The translations under genes and the position numbers were made by a program. Below the pieces are notes generated by a model that saw only the letters and a list, made by a program, of their open reading frames with translations, did not search any database and was not told the origin of the DNA. From Cytophagales bacterium (lineage in GTDB: Bacteria; Bacteroidota; Bacteroidia; Cytophagales; UBA9547), in NCBI GenBank assembly GCA_025360395.1, contig JANYCH010000006.1, positions 1 through 10,577 on the forward strand: DNA of 10,577 nucleotides, written 5' to 3'. Shown in pieces: positions 1 through 6,249 of the stretch. The stretch's first letter is position 1. The number at the start of each line of letters is the position of its first letter.

Positions 1-48
1 ACAAAAGGAATGCTGATGGACGACTTTAACGACAAAAACGGATACTAA
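1..48 (+). CDS. ftsA: C-terminal end of upstream gene, probably ftsA (partial)
   Basis: The window opens inside an open frame that starts at base 1 and ends with TAA at 46-48. It gives only 15 residues (TKGMLMDDFNDKNGY), too few for a domain call. The name rests on synteny: in Bacteroidota the division cluster runs murC-ftsQ-ftsA-ftsZ, and this frame ends 110 bases before ftsZ on the same strand. FtsA is the actin-like membrane tether of FtsZ. The frame and stop are seen directly; the identity is inference. Confidence 0.5.
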   Translation, partial: TKGMLMDDFNDKNGY

Positions 49-59
49 AATGAGTCAAG

Positions 60-137
60 AGTTAATAGTCAATAGTTAACAGTTATTGGCAAACGTCACA
101 GTAACAACTATTAACTTTTAACTACTACCTATTAACT
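60..137. repeat. AT-rich intergenic inverted repeats before ftsZ
   Basis: The ftsA-ftsZ gap is built from variants of TTAATAGT and its complement. GTTAATAGT (61-69) can pair with ACTATTAAC (107-115), and AGTTAATAG (60-68) can pair with CTATTAACT (129-137), so two alternative hairpins are possible. Similar TTAATAGTT-type sequence occurs between sodA and tadA near 3990-4015. It could be a low-complexity intergenic repeat or an RNA processing element between the two division genes. I see no clear TAnnTTTG promoter box or Shine-Dalgarno sequence before ftsZ. Confidence 0.45.
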
Positions 138-158
138 AAAAATATAAACCCTAAAATT

Positions 159-1706
159 ATGCAAGACACAATGTATTCCTTCGACATCCCATCGGTGTCC
201 AAGTCCATTATAAAGGTACTTGGAGTGGGCGGTGGCGGCTGCAACGCAGTCAACCACATGTTTAACCAAGGCATTAAAGACGTAGAATTTATTATTTGCA
301 ATACAGATGCACAGGTTTTGAAAACCAGCCCTGTTCCAAATAAATTACAAATCGGGACCAGCCTTACAAAAGGTCTCGGCGCAGGAACAAATCCTGAAAT
401 AGGACGCAGTGCAGCATTAGAAAGCCGCGATGAAATCCGTGAAAAACTTTATGGCAATACCGAAATGGCCTTTATCACTGCCGGCATGGGTGGTGGTACC
501 GGAACTGGGGCGGCCCCTGTAATCGCCAAAATAGCCAAAGAAATGGACATCCTTACAGTAGGTATCGTCACAATGCCTTTCTCTTTCGAAGGAAAGAAAA
601 AAAGGGACCTTGCCGAAAAAGGAATTGCCGAACTGAAAGAGTATTGCGATACCGTTATCGTGATCATGAACGACAAGATCCGTGAGATCTTTGGCAATAC
701 AAGTCTTTTCGCTGCATTTTCACAGGCAGATAATGTACTGACAACCGCAGCAAAATCTATCGCAGAAATCATCACAATGCCAGGTGTTATCAATATTGAC
801 TTTGCTGATGTTAAAACTGTTATGCAGAATTCTGGTGCAGCTGTAATGGGCGCAGCAGTAGCAAGCGGAAAAGAAAGGGCAATCCAGGCAGCTGAAGAAG
901 CTTTACATTCTCCCCTGTTGAATAATACTGATATAAAAGGAGCTCAGAAAATTCTGGTTTCCATTATGGGATCGAATATGGAATCCATCACCATGGATGA
1001 GTATTATGAGATAAACAATTATTTCCAGGAAATGGCCGGTGAGGATGCCAACCTTAAATGCGGTATAAGTGTTGATGAAACTTTAGGTGAAGCAATCAGG
1101 GTTACGGTAATAGCAACTGGTTTTGCTTCTGCTTACGACAAAATCATTGCTGACGAGGAACCTGTTAGAAGGATTATTGATTTAAACTCCAGTAAACAAA
1201 TCACCAAACCCGAGAATAAGGTCGAATACCCTTACGTTCAGCCTCAATTGTTCGTTACTAAACCAGCTGAACAACATTTGTTCGTTCAGGATACACCTGC
1301 CCAACAAGAACAAAAGTATCCTGAGCCGGTACAGCATGTTGAAGAACAAAAAGAGCAAAACGAAGTAGAAATTGATTTTACAATTCCTGCACCAAACCAG
1401 ATCAGCTTGTTTGAAAGCACTAAAGTTGCCCAAAAGCCTTCTGAAAATATGGACCTTGATGACAGCAAAAGGGATTTGTTGAAAAGGCAGGCGATGGATA
1501 GGAAAAACCTTCTACAGAATACTACCATGTGGAGCATGAATGCCCAGGAGTTTAAAGACAGGTTGGAAGTTCCGGCCTATATGCGCAAAAAGGTAGATTT
1601 AGAAGACGTTCCGCATTCATCTGAAAGGAATATCTCAAGATTTAACCTGAATGAAGAAAGCGAGATCATGGGAAACAATAAATTTCTGCACGATAATGTA
1701 GACTAA
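159..1706 (+). CDS. ftsZ: Cell division protein FtsZ
   Basis: Tubulin-like GTPase that polymerises into the Z ring at midcell and recruits the division machinery. The 515-residue product has the N-terminal GGGGCNAV loop (residues 24-31), the tubulin signature GGGTGTG (111-117), and the synergy loop NxDxxD at 212-217 with the catalytic acidic residues D214 and D217. From about residue 345 the sequence becomes a low-complexity linker rich in Q, E, K and P. The conserved C-terminal peptide follows at 468-480 (RLEVPAYMRKKVD), resembling the FtsA-binding peptide of other bacteria. A further tail of about 35 residues comes after it. Length and tail fit Bacteroidota FtsZ. ATG at 159 is used, with an in-frame alternative at 171; neither has an obvious Shine-Dalgarno sequence. 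It probably belongs to the division operon upstream and is ended by the hairpin right after its stop. Confidence 0.97.
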   Translation: MQDTMYSFDIPSVSKSIIKVLGVGGGGCNAVNHMFNQGIKDVEFIICNTDAQVLKTSPVPNKLQIGTSLTKGLGAGTNPEIGRSAALESRDEIREKLYGNTEMAFITAGMGGGTGTGAAPVIAKIAKEMDILTVGIVTMPFSFEGKKKRDLAEKGIAELKEYCDTVIVIMNDKIREIFGNTSLFAAFSQADNVLTTAAKSIAEIITMPGVINIDFADVKTVMQNSGAAVMGAAVASGKERAIQAAEEALHSPLLNNTDIKGAQKILVSIMGSNMESITMDEYYEINNYFQEMAGEDANLKCGISVDETLGEAIRVTVIATGFASAYDKIIADEEPVRRIIDLNSSKQITKPENKVEYPYVQPQLFVTKPAEQHLFVQDTPAQQEQKYPEPVQHVEEQKEQNEVEIDFTIPAPNQISLFESTKVAQKPSENMDLDDSKRDLLKRQAMDRKNLLQNTTMWSMNAQEFKDRLEVPAYMRKKVDLEDVPHSSERNISRFNLNEESEIMGNNKFLHDNVD

Positions 1707-1737
1707 CTCCATATGTAGACCAAATGGAGTATTTTTT
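1706..1737 (+). terminator. Rho-independent-like terminator of ftsZ
   Basis: The stem ACTCCAT (1706-1712) pairs with ATGGAGT (1724-1730) across an 11-base loop, and a run of six T follows at 1732-1737. It begins at the last base of the ftsZ stop codon, as expected for the end of the division operon. Confidence 0.6.
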
Positions 1738-1755
1738 AGATTTAATATATTTTTT

Positions 1756-1784
1756 GGCCGACGTTATTTAGGGTTTCGTCGGCC
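1756..1784. other. Strong GC-rich hairpin without a downstream T-run
   Basis: GGCCGACG (1756-1763) and CGTCGGCC (1777-1784) form a perfect 8-base stem with a 13-base loop. It stands out in an AT-rich gap. The T-run lies before the stem on the plus strand rather than after it, so it is not a standard terminator in either direction. It may be a backup transcription barrier, a repeated extragenic palindrome, or a mark of the edge of the inserted fic unit. Confidence 0.5.
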
Positions 1785-1935
1785 ACATTATTGTTAGTTA
1801 CACGACTATTGTCAAGTTTGTCAATAAAAAAGAGAGAACAAATTTACTTGTTTATCAAATTTTCATCTTTTTTATAAACAACCTTTTTTGTTTATCTTAA
1901 TGAAATATCAAATCAATTTGATTGTCATAATCTAT

Positions 1936-1943
1936 TAAGTTTG
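1936..1943 (+). promoter_or_regulatory. Candidate fic promoter -7 box
   Basis: TAAGTTTG matches the Bacteroidota -7 consensus TAnnTTTG exactly. A TTTG at 1917-1920 could be the -33 element, although the 15-base gap is shorter than usual. Its TTTG is also the first part of an operator half-site, so a bound repressor would block it. Transcription would start near 1950, giving a leader of roughly 45 bases. Confidence 0.45.
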
Positions 1944-1975
1944 ATAAACAAAAATTTTTGTTTAATATATTTTAT

Positions 1976-1983
1976 TAAATTTG
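1976..1983 (+). promoter_or_regulatory. Second candidate fic -7 box
   Basis: TAAATTTG also matches TAnnTTTG and lies exactly 40 bases after the first box. It has a TTTG (1957-1960) 15 bases before it and overlaps the last operator half-site. Transcription from here would be almost leaderless relative to the ATG at 1996. It may instead match only because the half-site itself contains TTTG. Confidence 0.3.
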
Positions 1984-1995
1984 ACAAACAAAAAC

Positions 1996-3117
1996 ATGAT
2001 GGATTTTAGTTTGAAAAATGCCGTTTACTACCATTATAATAAATTCCCACCTAAGAATTTAAACTACTCAAGATTTATTGAAGAATTATTAAAAGCCACT
2101 GATTCATTAGCACGATTTGACCAAATGCTAAAGAATATGCACAATAATGAAATACTCTTAGCACCATTGAGAAATCAGGAAGCTGTTATTTCTTCGCGGA
2201 TAGAAGGTACAATTAGTACAATGGATGAAATACTTCAGTACGAAGCAGATGATGACGGAACTTCTAACATAACAAATGTAAGATCAGATGTAATAGAAAC
2301 TATTTTGTACCAAAGAGCATTAAAAAATGCACAAAAAGCATTAATTGATGGGTATGAACTTTCGACAAGCTTTATAAAACAAATGCATCATCAGTTATTA
2401 TATTTAGGAAGAGGCGCAAGCAAGTCACCTGGTGAATTTAAAAATGAGCAGAATTACTTAGCTGATAAAATTAGAAAAACCATCCAATTTGTGCCAATCA
2501 GCCCAGAAAAGTTAAACGATGGATTAGACACATTAATGTCGTATTTAAAAGAAAGTCCAGATCCAATTTTAGTTAAAACAGCTTTAATGCATTTAGAATT
2601 TGAAGCATTGCACCCATTCCAGGATGGGAATGGAAGAATCGGAAGAATGTTAATTACTTTGTTTTTATGGAAATCAAAAGTTATTTCCGAGCCGCATTTT
2701 TATATCAGTGGCTATTTAGAAGAGAATAAAGATTTATATATTGATACAATGAGAAAAGTCTCCGACAAGGATAATTGGGAAGAATGGATTAGGTTCTTCC
2801 TAATCGCTGTAGAAAATCAGGCAATTAAAAACTTAGAAATCGCAGAAAAAATTCAAAATTTATACGAAGAAATGAAAGGAGCATTTGCTGAAACATTATC
2901 ATCAAAATGGAGTGTAAGTGCCCTTGATTTTATTTTTACTAATCCTGTTTTTCGGAATAGCAAGTTTACAAGTAGTGCAGGGATTCCGGCTCCAACAGCC
3001 GCAAAATTTACTAAAAAGCTAATAGACGCAGGTTATTTGCTTAGTAAACAGGAATCTTCTGGAAGAAGGCCCGCATTATATTCTTTTGAGCCATTAATGA
3101 AATTAGTAAGAATATAA
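1996..3117 (+). CDS. Class II Fic family protein (protein AMPylase type) with C-terminal winged helix
   Basis: Fic enzymes usually transfer AMP from ATP to a hydroxyl side chain of a target protein. Numbering from ATG 1996 (373 residues), the active-site motif HPFQDGNGR is intact at 206-214, with the catalytic histidine first. The inhibitory motif SxxxEG (SSRIEG, 66-71) comes before the Fic core, which places it in class II, where that glutamate blocks productive ATP binding until relieved. The region after about 300 looks like a winged-helix domain, as in SoFic-like proteins. A TTG at 1981 would add five residues but lies in an operator half-site, so I prefer ATG 1996 (ATG 1999 is also possible). 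The gene is visibly richer in A and T than ftsZ (16 of 60 G+C in one counted line against 23 of 60) and stands alone, with no antitoxin gene beside it. Target unknown; a role in transcription control of itself is inferred. Confidence 0.9.
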   Translation: MMDFSLKNAVYYHYNKFPPKNLNYSRFIEELLKATDSLARFDQMLKNMHNNEILLAPLRNQEAVISSRIEGTISTMDEILQYEADDDGTSNITNVRSDVIETILYQRALKNAQKALIDGYELSTSFIKQMHHQLLYLGRGASKSPGEFKNEQNYLADKIRKTIQFVPISPEKLNDGLDTLMSYLKESPDPILVKTALMHLEFEALHPFQDGNGRIGRMLITLFLWKSKVISEPHFYISGYLEENKDLYIDTMRKVSDKDNWEEWIRFFLIAVENQAIKNLEIAEKIQNLYEEMKGAFAETLSSKWSVSALDFIFTNPVFRNSKFTSSAGIPAPTAAKFTKKLIDAGYLLSKQESSGRRPALYSFEPLMKLVRI

Positions 3118-3270
3118 TATCACAAAAACCCACCCTTTCCAGATTGTCTGCGACGCCCCCTGTCGTAAGAACTTTATGCCAGGTGTTTAATGACAAACTA
3201 CCTTCATTTAAATAATAGGAACAAGTGGCCTGCTGTTCCAGATATTCCGAAGGGCATCTATAAACATGAT

Positions 3271-3293
3271 AAAACGGATTAAAAATTCGTTTT
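3271..3293. terminator. Hairpin between fic and sodA, possible bidirectional terminator
   Basis: AAAACGGATT (3271-3280) pairs with AATTCGTTTT (3284-3293) across a three-base loop, with one G-U pair. It ends in T on both strands, which would suit the convergent fic and sodA genes. It lies about 150 bases after fic, so assignment to fic is uncertain. Confidence 0.35.
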
Positions 3294-3335
3294 AAACCCT
3301 CATATCAGATCTGAACTTAAGTTGTTAAAGAATTA

Positions 3336-3355
3336 GGTAGCAAATTATTGCTACC
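3336..3355 (-). terminator. Hairpin downstream of sodA
   Basis: GGTAGCAA (3336-3343) and TTGCTACC (3348-3355) form a perfect 8-base stem with a four-base loop, starting 25 bases beyond the sodA stop on the minus strand. The following bases on that strand (TAATTCTTT) are only moderately T-rich, so it is a plausible but not textbook terminator. Confidence 0.5.
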
Positions 3356-3379
3356 CAACTCTATCTGAAATTATTATAA

Positions 3380-3982
3380 TTATCCTTTAAAATTCTTACT
3401 TACTTCATCCCAATTGATCACATTGTAAAATGCGGCGATGTAATCAGGTCTGCGATTTTGATAATTCAGGTAATAAGCATGTTCCCAAACGTCTAAACCT
3501 AAAAGTGGTGTACCCTTTACTTCAGCTACATCCATCAAAGGATTATCCTGGTTTGGAGTGGAGGTAATGGCCAGTGAACCATCAGCCTTTTTGATTAGCC
3601 AGGCCCAGCCCGAACCGAAACGCGTTGTAGCAGCTTTTGTAAATTCTTCTTTGAATTTATCATAAGAACCAAATGCTGCATCAATTGCCGATGCCAATTC
3701 CCCTGAAGGTTTTCCTCCTTCATTTTTCTTCAAGATTTTCCAGAAGAAACTATGATTAAAATGACCTCCTCCGTTATTTCTAACAGGCATTGGATATTTG
3801 CTGATGTTCTTGCAGATTTCTTCAACAGAAAGCGATTCTCCTTCTGAACCAGCCAAAGCTGCATTCAAATTGGTCACGTAAGCATTGTGATGCTTTCCAT
3901 GATGAATTTCCATAGTTGCTTTGTCAATAAAAGGTTCTAATGCATCTGTTGCATAAGGTAGTGCAGGTAATGTGAAAGCCAT
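3380..3982 (-). CDS. sodA: Superoxide dismutase, Fe/Mn family, Mn-type signature
   Basis: Converts superoxide to oxygen and hydrogen peroxide; no signal peptide, so cytoplasmic. The 200-residue length is normal. Metal ligands are H27 (in EIHHGKHH), H77 (in GGGHFNHSFFW), and D163 and H167 (in DVWEHAYY). The active-site glutamine sits in PNQDNP (Q144), and the position that carries glutamine in Fe enzymes is glycine here, which favours manganese; a cambialistic enzyme cannot be excluded. ATG at 3982 gives the standard FTLPALPYATDALEP start. It is the last gene of the minus-strand block. The 129-base gap to tadA contains a possible promoter box, so it is probably transcribed separately as well. 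Confidence 0.96.
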   Translation of the reverse strand: MAFTLPALPYATDALEPFIDKATMEIHHGKHHNAYVTNLNAALAGSEGESLSVEEICKNISKYPMPVRNNGGGHFNHSFFWKILKKNEGGKPSGELASAIDAAFGSYDKFKEEFTKAATTRFGSGWAWLIKKADGSLAITSTPNQDNPLMDVAEVKGTPLLGLDVWEHAYYLNYQNRRPDYIAAFYNVINWDEVSKNFKG

Positions 3983-4058
3983 AATATTCAGTTAATAGTT
4001 GATAATTAATAGTCTATAGTCGCTGTCAGATAAAGATTGTTTATTCTGGTAAGCATTT

Positions 4059-4066
4059 CAAAAATA
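4059..4066 (-). promoter_or_regulatory. Possible sodA -7 promoter box
   Basis: On the minus strand this reads TATTTTTG, an exact TAnnTTTG match about 77 bases before the sodA start. I find no convincing TTTG element at the -33 distance. The box is short and AT-rich, so a chance match is possible. Confidence 0.3.
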
Positions 4067-4111
4067 GGCAATCATTTAAATATTAATTGTTAATTCTTAA
4101 TTATTAATTAT

Positions 4112-4546
4112 TCACTGTCTAAGGTTTTGAAAGAATTCCATCAGCATCGCTTTGCTCTCTGTTGCCATTATTCCTGTAAGCACTTCGGTCTTTGGATGTA
4201 GCACAGGTTCTTTGATTCTCAGAAATCCTTTTTTCTCATCTAATGAGCCAATAATAAGCCCTCCCAACTGTGCCCATCCTATGGCACCGGCACACATAAT
4301 GCAAGGTTCAAGAGTTACGTACATAATGCAGTCATTCAAGTATTTTGCTCCTAAATAATTTGCTGCCGCCGTTATTGCGATCATCTCTGCATGGGCAGTA
4401 ACATCGTGCAGCTTTTGAGTTTGGTTGTAACCTTTGCCTATGATTTTATTTTCACAAACAACAACTGCACCCACTGGGATCTCCCCTTCCTCAAAAGCTC
4501 TCCTGGCTTCTTTCAGCGCTTCGGCCATAAAAGTTTCATGTCCCAT
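4112..4546 (-). CDS. tadA: tRNA-specific adenosine deaminase TadA
   Basis: Zinc enzyme that deaminates adenosine 34 to inosine in the anticodon wobble position of tRNA-Arg(ACG). The 144-residue product has the full cytidine/deoxycytidylate deaminase-like site: HAE at 52-54 (H52 zinc ligand, E54 proton shuttle) and PCxxC at 81-85 (C82 and C85 zinc ligands). The ADAT-type start AEALKEARRAFEEGEIPVGA and the C-terminal helix are present, and the length is typical. A guanine deaminase of the same superfamily is an alternative, but PCIMCAGAI and the overall layout favour TadA. It follows the secreted-protein gene with an 81-base gap. Confidence 0.93.
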   Translation of the reverse strand: MGHETFMAEALKEARRAFEEGEIPVGAVVVCENKIIGKGYNQTQKLHDVTAHAEMIAITAAANYLGAKYLNDCIMYVTLEPCIMCAGAIGWAQLGGLIIGSLDEKKGFLRIKEPVLHPKTEVLTGIMATESKAMLMEFFQNLRQ

Positions 4547-4550
4547 TGTT

Positions 4551-4627
4551 AGTACTCCGTACTTGGTATTTAGTATTTAGAATGCAACAGCTGCATTAAC
4601 TCTCAACTCATAACCCGAAACTCAAAA
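4551..4627. repeat. Repeat-rich gap between tadA and the secreted-protein gene
   Basis: Four structures lie side by side. AGTAC/GTACT forms a palindrome at 4551-4563. TATTTAG occurs twice in tandem at 4567-4580. AATGCA (4581-4586) pairs with TGCATT (4592-4597). Four heptads of a CTCAWAA-like unit fill 4600-4627 and end exactly before the stop codon of the neighbouring gene. The hairpin could slow or end transcription between the two genes; the heptads look like an intergenic low-complexity element. Confidence 0.5.
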
Positions 4628-5368
4628 CTATTTAGCTTCGCCTGTATTGATATTGCCGCTTTTGGGAACAGTTTTAACTTTGGGCTTTGCCTGGCCTTTA
4701 GCTAAATCGGATGGTGTTTTTCCTTTGGTTTTTTTTGGAATTTGTGTAGTGGCGTTTTCAAGATCGAGGCCAGGCGCTATTTTGATCGATGCCATGATTG
4801 CTGGTGCTGCTTGTTTCCATTTGTCCATTACCCTGGCCGGGCATGTATAATTAAAAACCAGTATCCTGTTGTCCTCCACAGTATACATCATGTAAGAATA
4901 TGTTCTGATAGGTGGAAGTTCATGGTCTGTTTCTTTGTTTTGGGTGAAAGAAACAAATTCAAGAACAACAAAACTTCTTTTTCCCTGTGTAATGATGGTG
5001 TCCTGAAGGTATTGAATGTCTTTGAAATAAAATGTATGGTTGGATTTCATAAATTCTTTCAGGAGTTTAAGGTTTCTTCCCCATTGATTGAAAGAAATGT
5101 TATAGCCAAAGTCAGCTGCATCGTCTTCACTTGTCATCATCACCACGGGTTTGTGAAAATTGGGATACTTTTGTTTCATTTCTCCATCCGTCATTACACG
5201 GAAACCTTTTGGCAATGAAACACTTGCTCCTTCAGCAAGTTTGGTTTTGGTGAAGCTGAATTTGTATTTTTTTACTTCACTGTCATCTGTTTGTTTTCCT
5301 TGTCTTTCCTGGGCTATAAGTTTGGGAAATGAAAATGCAATCAACAGTAATACAAAAAAGTTTTTCAT
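4628..5368 (-). CDS. Secreted protein of unknown function
   Basis: I do not recognise a named family. The 246-residue product starts with a clear signal peptide: KN, then a hydrophobic stretch FFVLLLIAFSFPKLIA, with a likely cut near residue 19 (IAQ-E). There is no lipobox cysteine, so it is probably periplasmic or exported. The middle (about 45-200) contains LPKGFRVM and an alternation of short strands, loosely like the PsbP/DUF1795 fold; that is only an impression. The last 40 residues are rich in K, T, P and G and probably disordered. It lies 38 bases after cdaA on the same strand and may be cotranscribed with folP-cdaA. Confidence 0.8.
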   Translation of the reverse strand: MKNFFVLLLIAFSFPKLIAQERQGKQTDDSEVKKYKFSFTKTKLAEGASVSLPKGFRVMTDGEMKQKYPNFHKPVVMMTSEDDAADFGYNISFNQWGRNLKLLKEFMKSNHTFYFKDIQYLQDTIITQGKRSFVVLEFVSFTQNKETDHELPPIRTYSYMMYTVEDNRILVFNYTCPARVMDKWKQAAPAIMASIKIAPGLDLENATTQIPKKTKGKTPSDLAKGQAKPKVKTVPKSGNINTGEAK

Positions 5369-5406
5369 TGGATAAAATTAGAACACAAAGGAAACAAAGA
5401 ATTCCG

Positions 5407-6249
5407 TTATGATGAGAACTGGAATTTAGGATTAATTTTTGAGGTAGGTTTCAAAATCGAATCTCCGGAAGGGAAAAGAAGTTTACTTAACCTCGCATGT
5501 ATCTCATTTTGAGGAATATCATAAAATAATTGGCCATGGTCAGCAAAAGAAATGCTTCCGCTTTCTTCAGAAGTTACCACCACAACACAATCTGAATGTT
5601 CTGTAATCCCGAGAGCAGAACGATGTCTTAAGCCTAATTGGGTTGGGATATCATCAGATTCAGACACGGGTAAAATACATCGGGCGGCTTTTAGTTTACC
5701 TTCCGAAACGATCACCGCACCATCGTGCAAGGGGCTGTATTTATTGAAGATAGAAATGAGCAGTTTTTTTGAAAGATTAGCCTCCAGTATTTCACCGGTT
5801 TCTACATAATACCGCAGGTCAGAAGTCCTTGTACAAACAATCAGCGCCCCGGTATTGGTAGCCGCAAGGTTTTTAACCGATTCAACAATTGGAGTGATGT
5901 CGTAATAGGAAGATTTCATAGGGAGAAATTTCCAGGAGAAACCTTTGTCCAGCATTGAACTTCTTCCGAGCATGAGCAAAAACCTTCTGATTTCTGGTTG
6001 AAATAATACGATAATGGCAATGACGCCAACACCAATTACCTTACCAAATATTGCAGTAAGCAATTTCATTTCCAAGGCCCGGAATATAAGATAAGCCAGG
6101 TAAATCCCTAAACTCCCAATAAAAATTTTCAATGCAACGGTGCCCCTCATCAATTTGTACAACTGGTAGAAAAAGAAGGTAAGCAGCATGATCTCGGCTA
6201 TGTCAATATAGCTGATCTCTAAAAATCCTATTTTAAATAATAATATCAT
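5407..6249 (-). CDS. cdaA: Diadenylate cyclase CdaA (membrane c-di-AMP synthase)
   Basis: Makes the second messenger cyclic di-AMP from two ATP at the inner membrane. The 280-residue product has three hydrophobic segments at about 16-31, 38-58 and 64-84, then a cytoplasmic DAC domain. The signature DGA is at 176-178 (in SPLHDGAVIV) and RHR at 208-210 (in GLRHRSALG), both needed for ATP binding and cyclisation; a TSEESGSIS stretch follows at 226-234. Length and layout are those of CdaA rather than DisA. Its start lies inside folP (17-base overlap), so translation of the two is probably coupled. In Firmicutes cdaA sits with ybbR and glmM; here the partner is folP. Confidence 0.95.
   Translation of the reverse strand: MILLFKIGFLEISYIDIAEIMLLTFFFYQLYKLMRGTVALKIFIGSLGIYLAYLIFRALEMKLLTAIFGKVIGVGVIAIIVLFQPEIRRFLLMLGRSSMLDKGFSWKFLPMKSSYYDITPIVESVKNLAATNTGALIVCTRTSDLRYYVETGEILEANLSKKLLISIFNKYSPLHDGAVIVSEGKLKAARCILPVSESDDIPTQLGLRHRSALGITEHSDCVVVVTSEESGSISFADHGQLFYDIPQNEIHARLSKLLFPSGDSILKPTSKINPKFQFSS

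Larger units (their letters stand above)
1848..1992. promoter_or_regulatory. Mirror-symmetric array of operator-like half-sites before fic
   Basis: The motif TTTGAYAAACAAA occurs in forward orientation at 1940-1952 and 1980-1992. It occurs inverted at 1848-1859 (exact complement over 12 bases) and, weaker, at 1886-1898. Shorter AAACAA/TTGTTT copies lie at 1875-1881 and 1958-1964. All six are symmetric about one axis between 1919 and 1920. The matched arms are 1848-1862 with 1977-1991 (14 of 15), 1875-1881 with 1958-1964 (7 of 7), and 1885-1896 with 1943-1954 (12 of 12). Site centres are 23, 17, 53, 17 and 23 bases apart, so same-orientation strong sites are exactly 40 apart. Nested inside are a perfect 20-base palindrome (1945-1964) and TCAAAT/ATTTGA (1908-1913, 1916-1921). 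I read this as an operator for an oligomeric repressor, possibly the Fic protein's own winged helix; that role is inference. Confidence 0.6.

Noticed and set aside
449..793. Long minus-strand open frame inside ftsZ
   Set aside because: It lies wholly within the strongly supported ftsZ coding sequence and shows no recognisable domain; it is a shadow frame.
1981..1995. TTG codon at 1981 as the start of the Fic protein
   Set aside because: These bases are part of an operator half-site repeated upstream, and the five residues they add (MTNKN) are probably not coding. ATG 1996 gives a normal Fic N-terminus.
1996..3117. Fic protein as a toxin of a two-gene toxin-antitoxin pair
   Set aside because: No small antitoxin gene lies beside it, and the inhibitory SxxxEG motif is within the same protein, so it is a self-inhibited class II enzyme.
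4742..5218. Plus-strand open frame of 158 codons opposite the secreted-protein gene
   Set aside because: The minus-strand frame has a clear signal peptide and ordered gene spacing. The plus-strand frame is rich in C, H and F, as expected of an antisense shadow.
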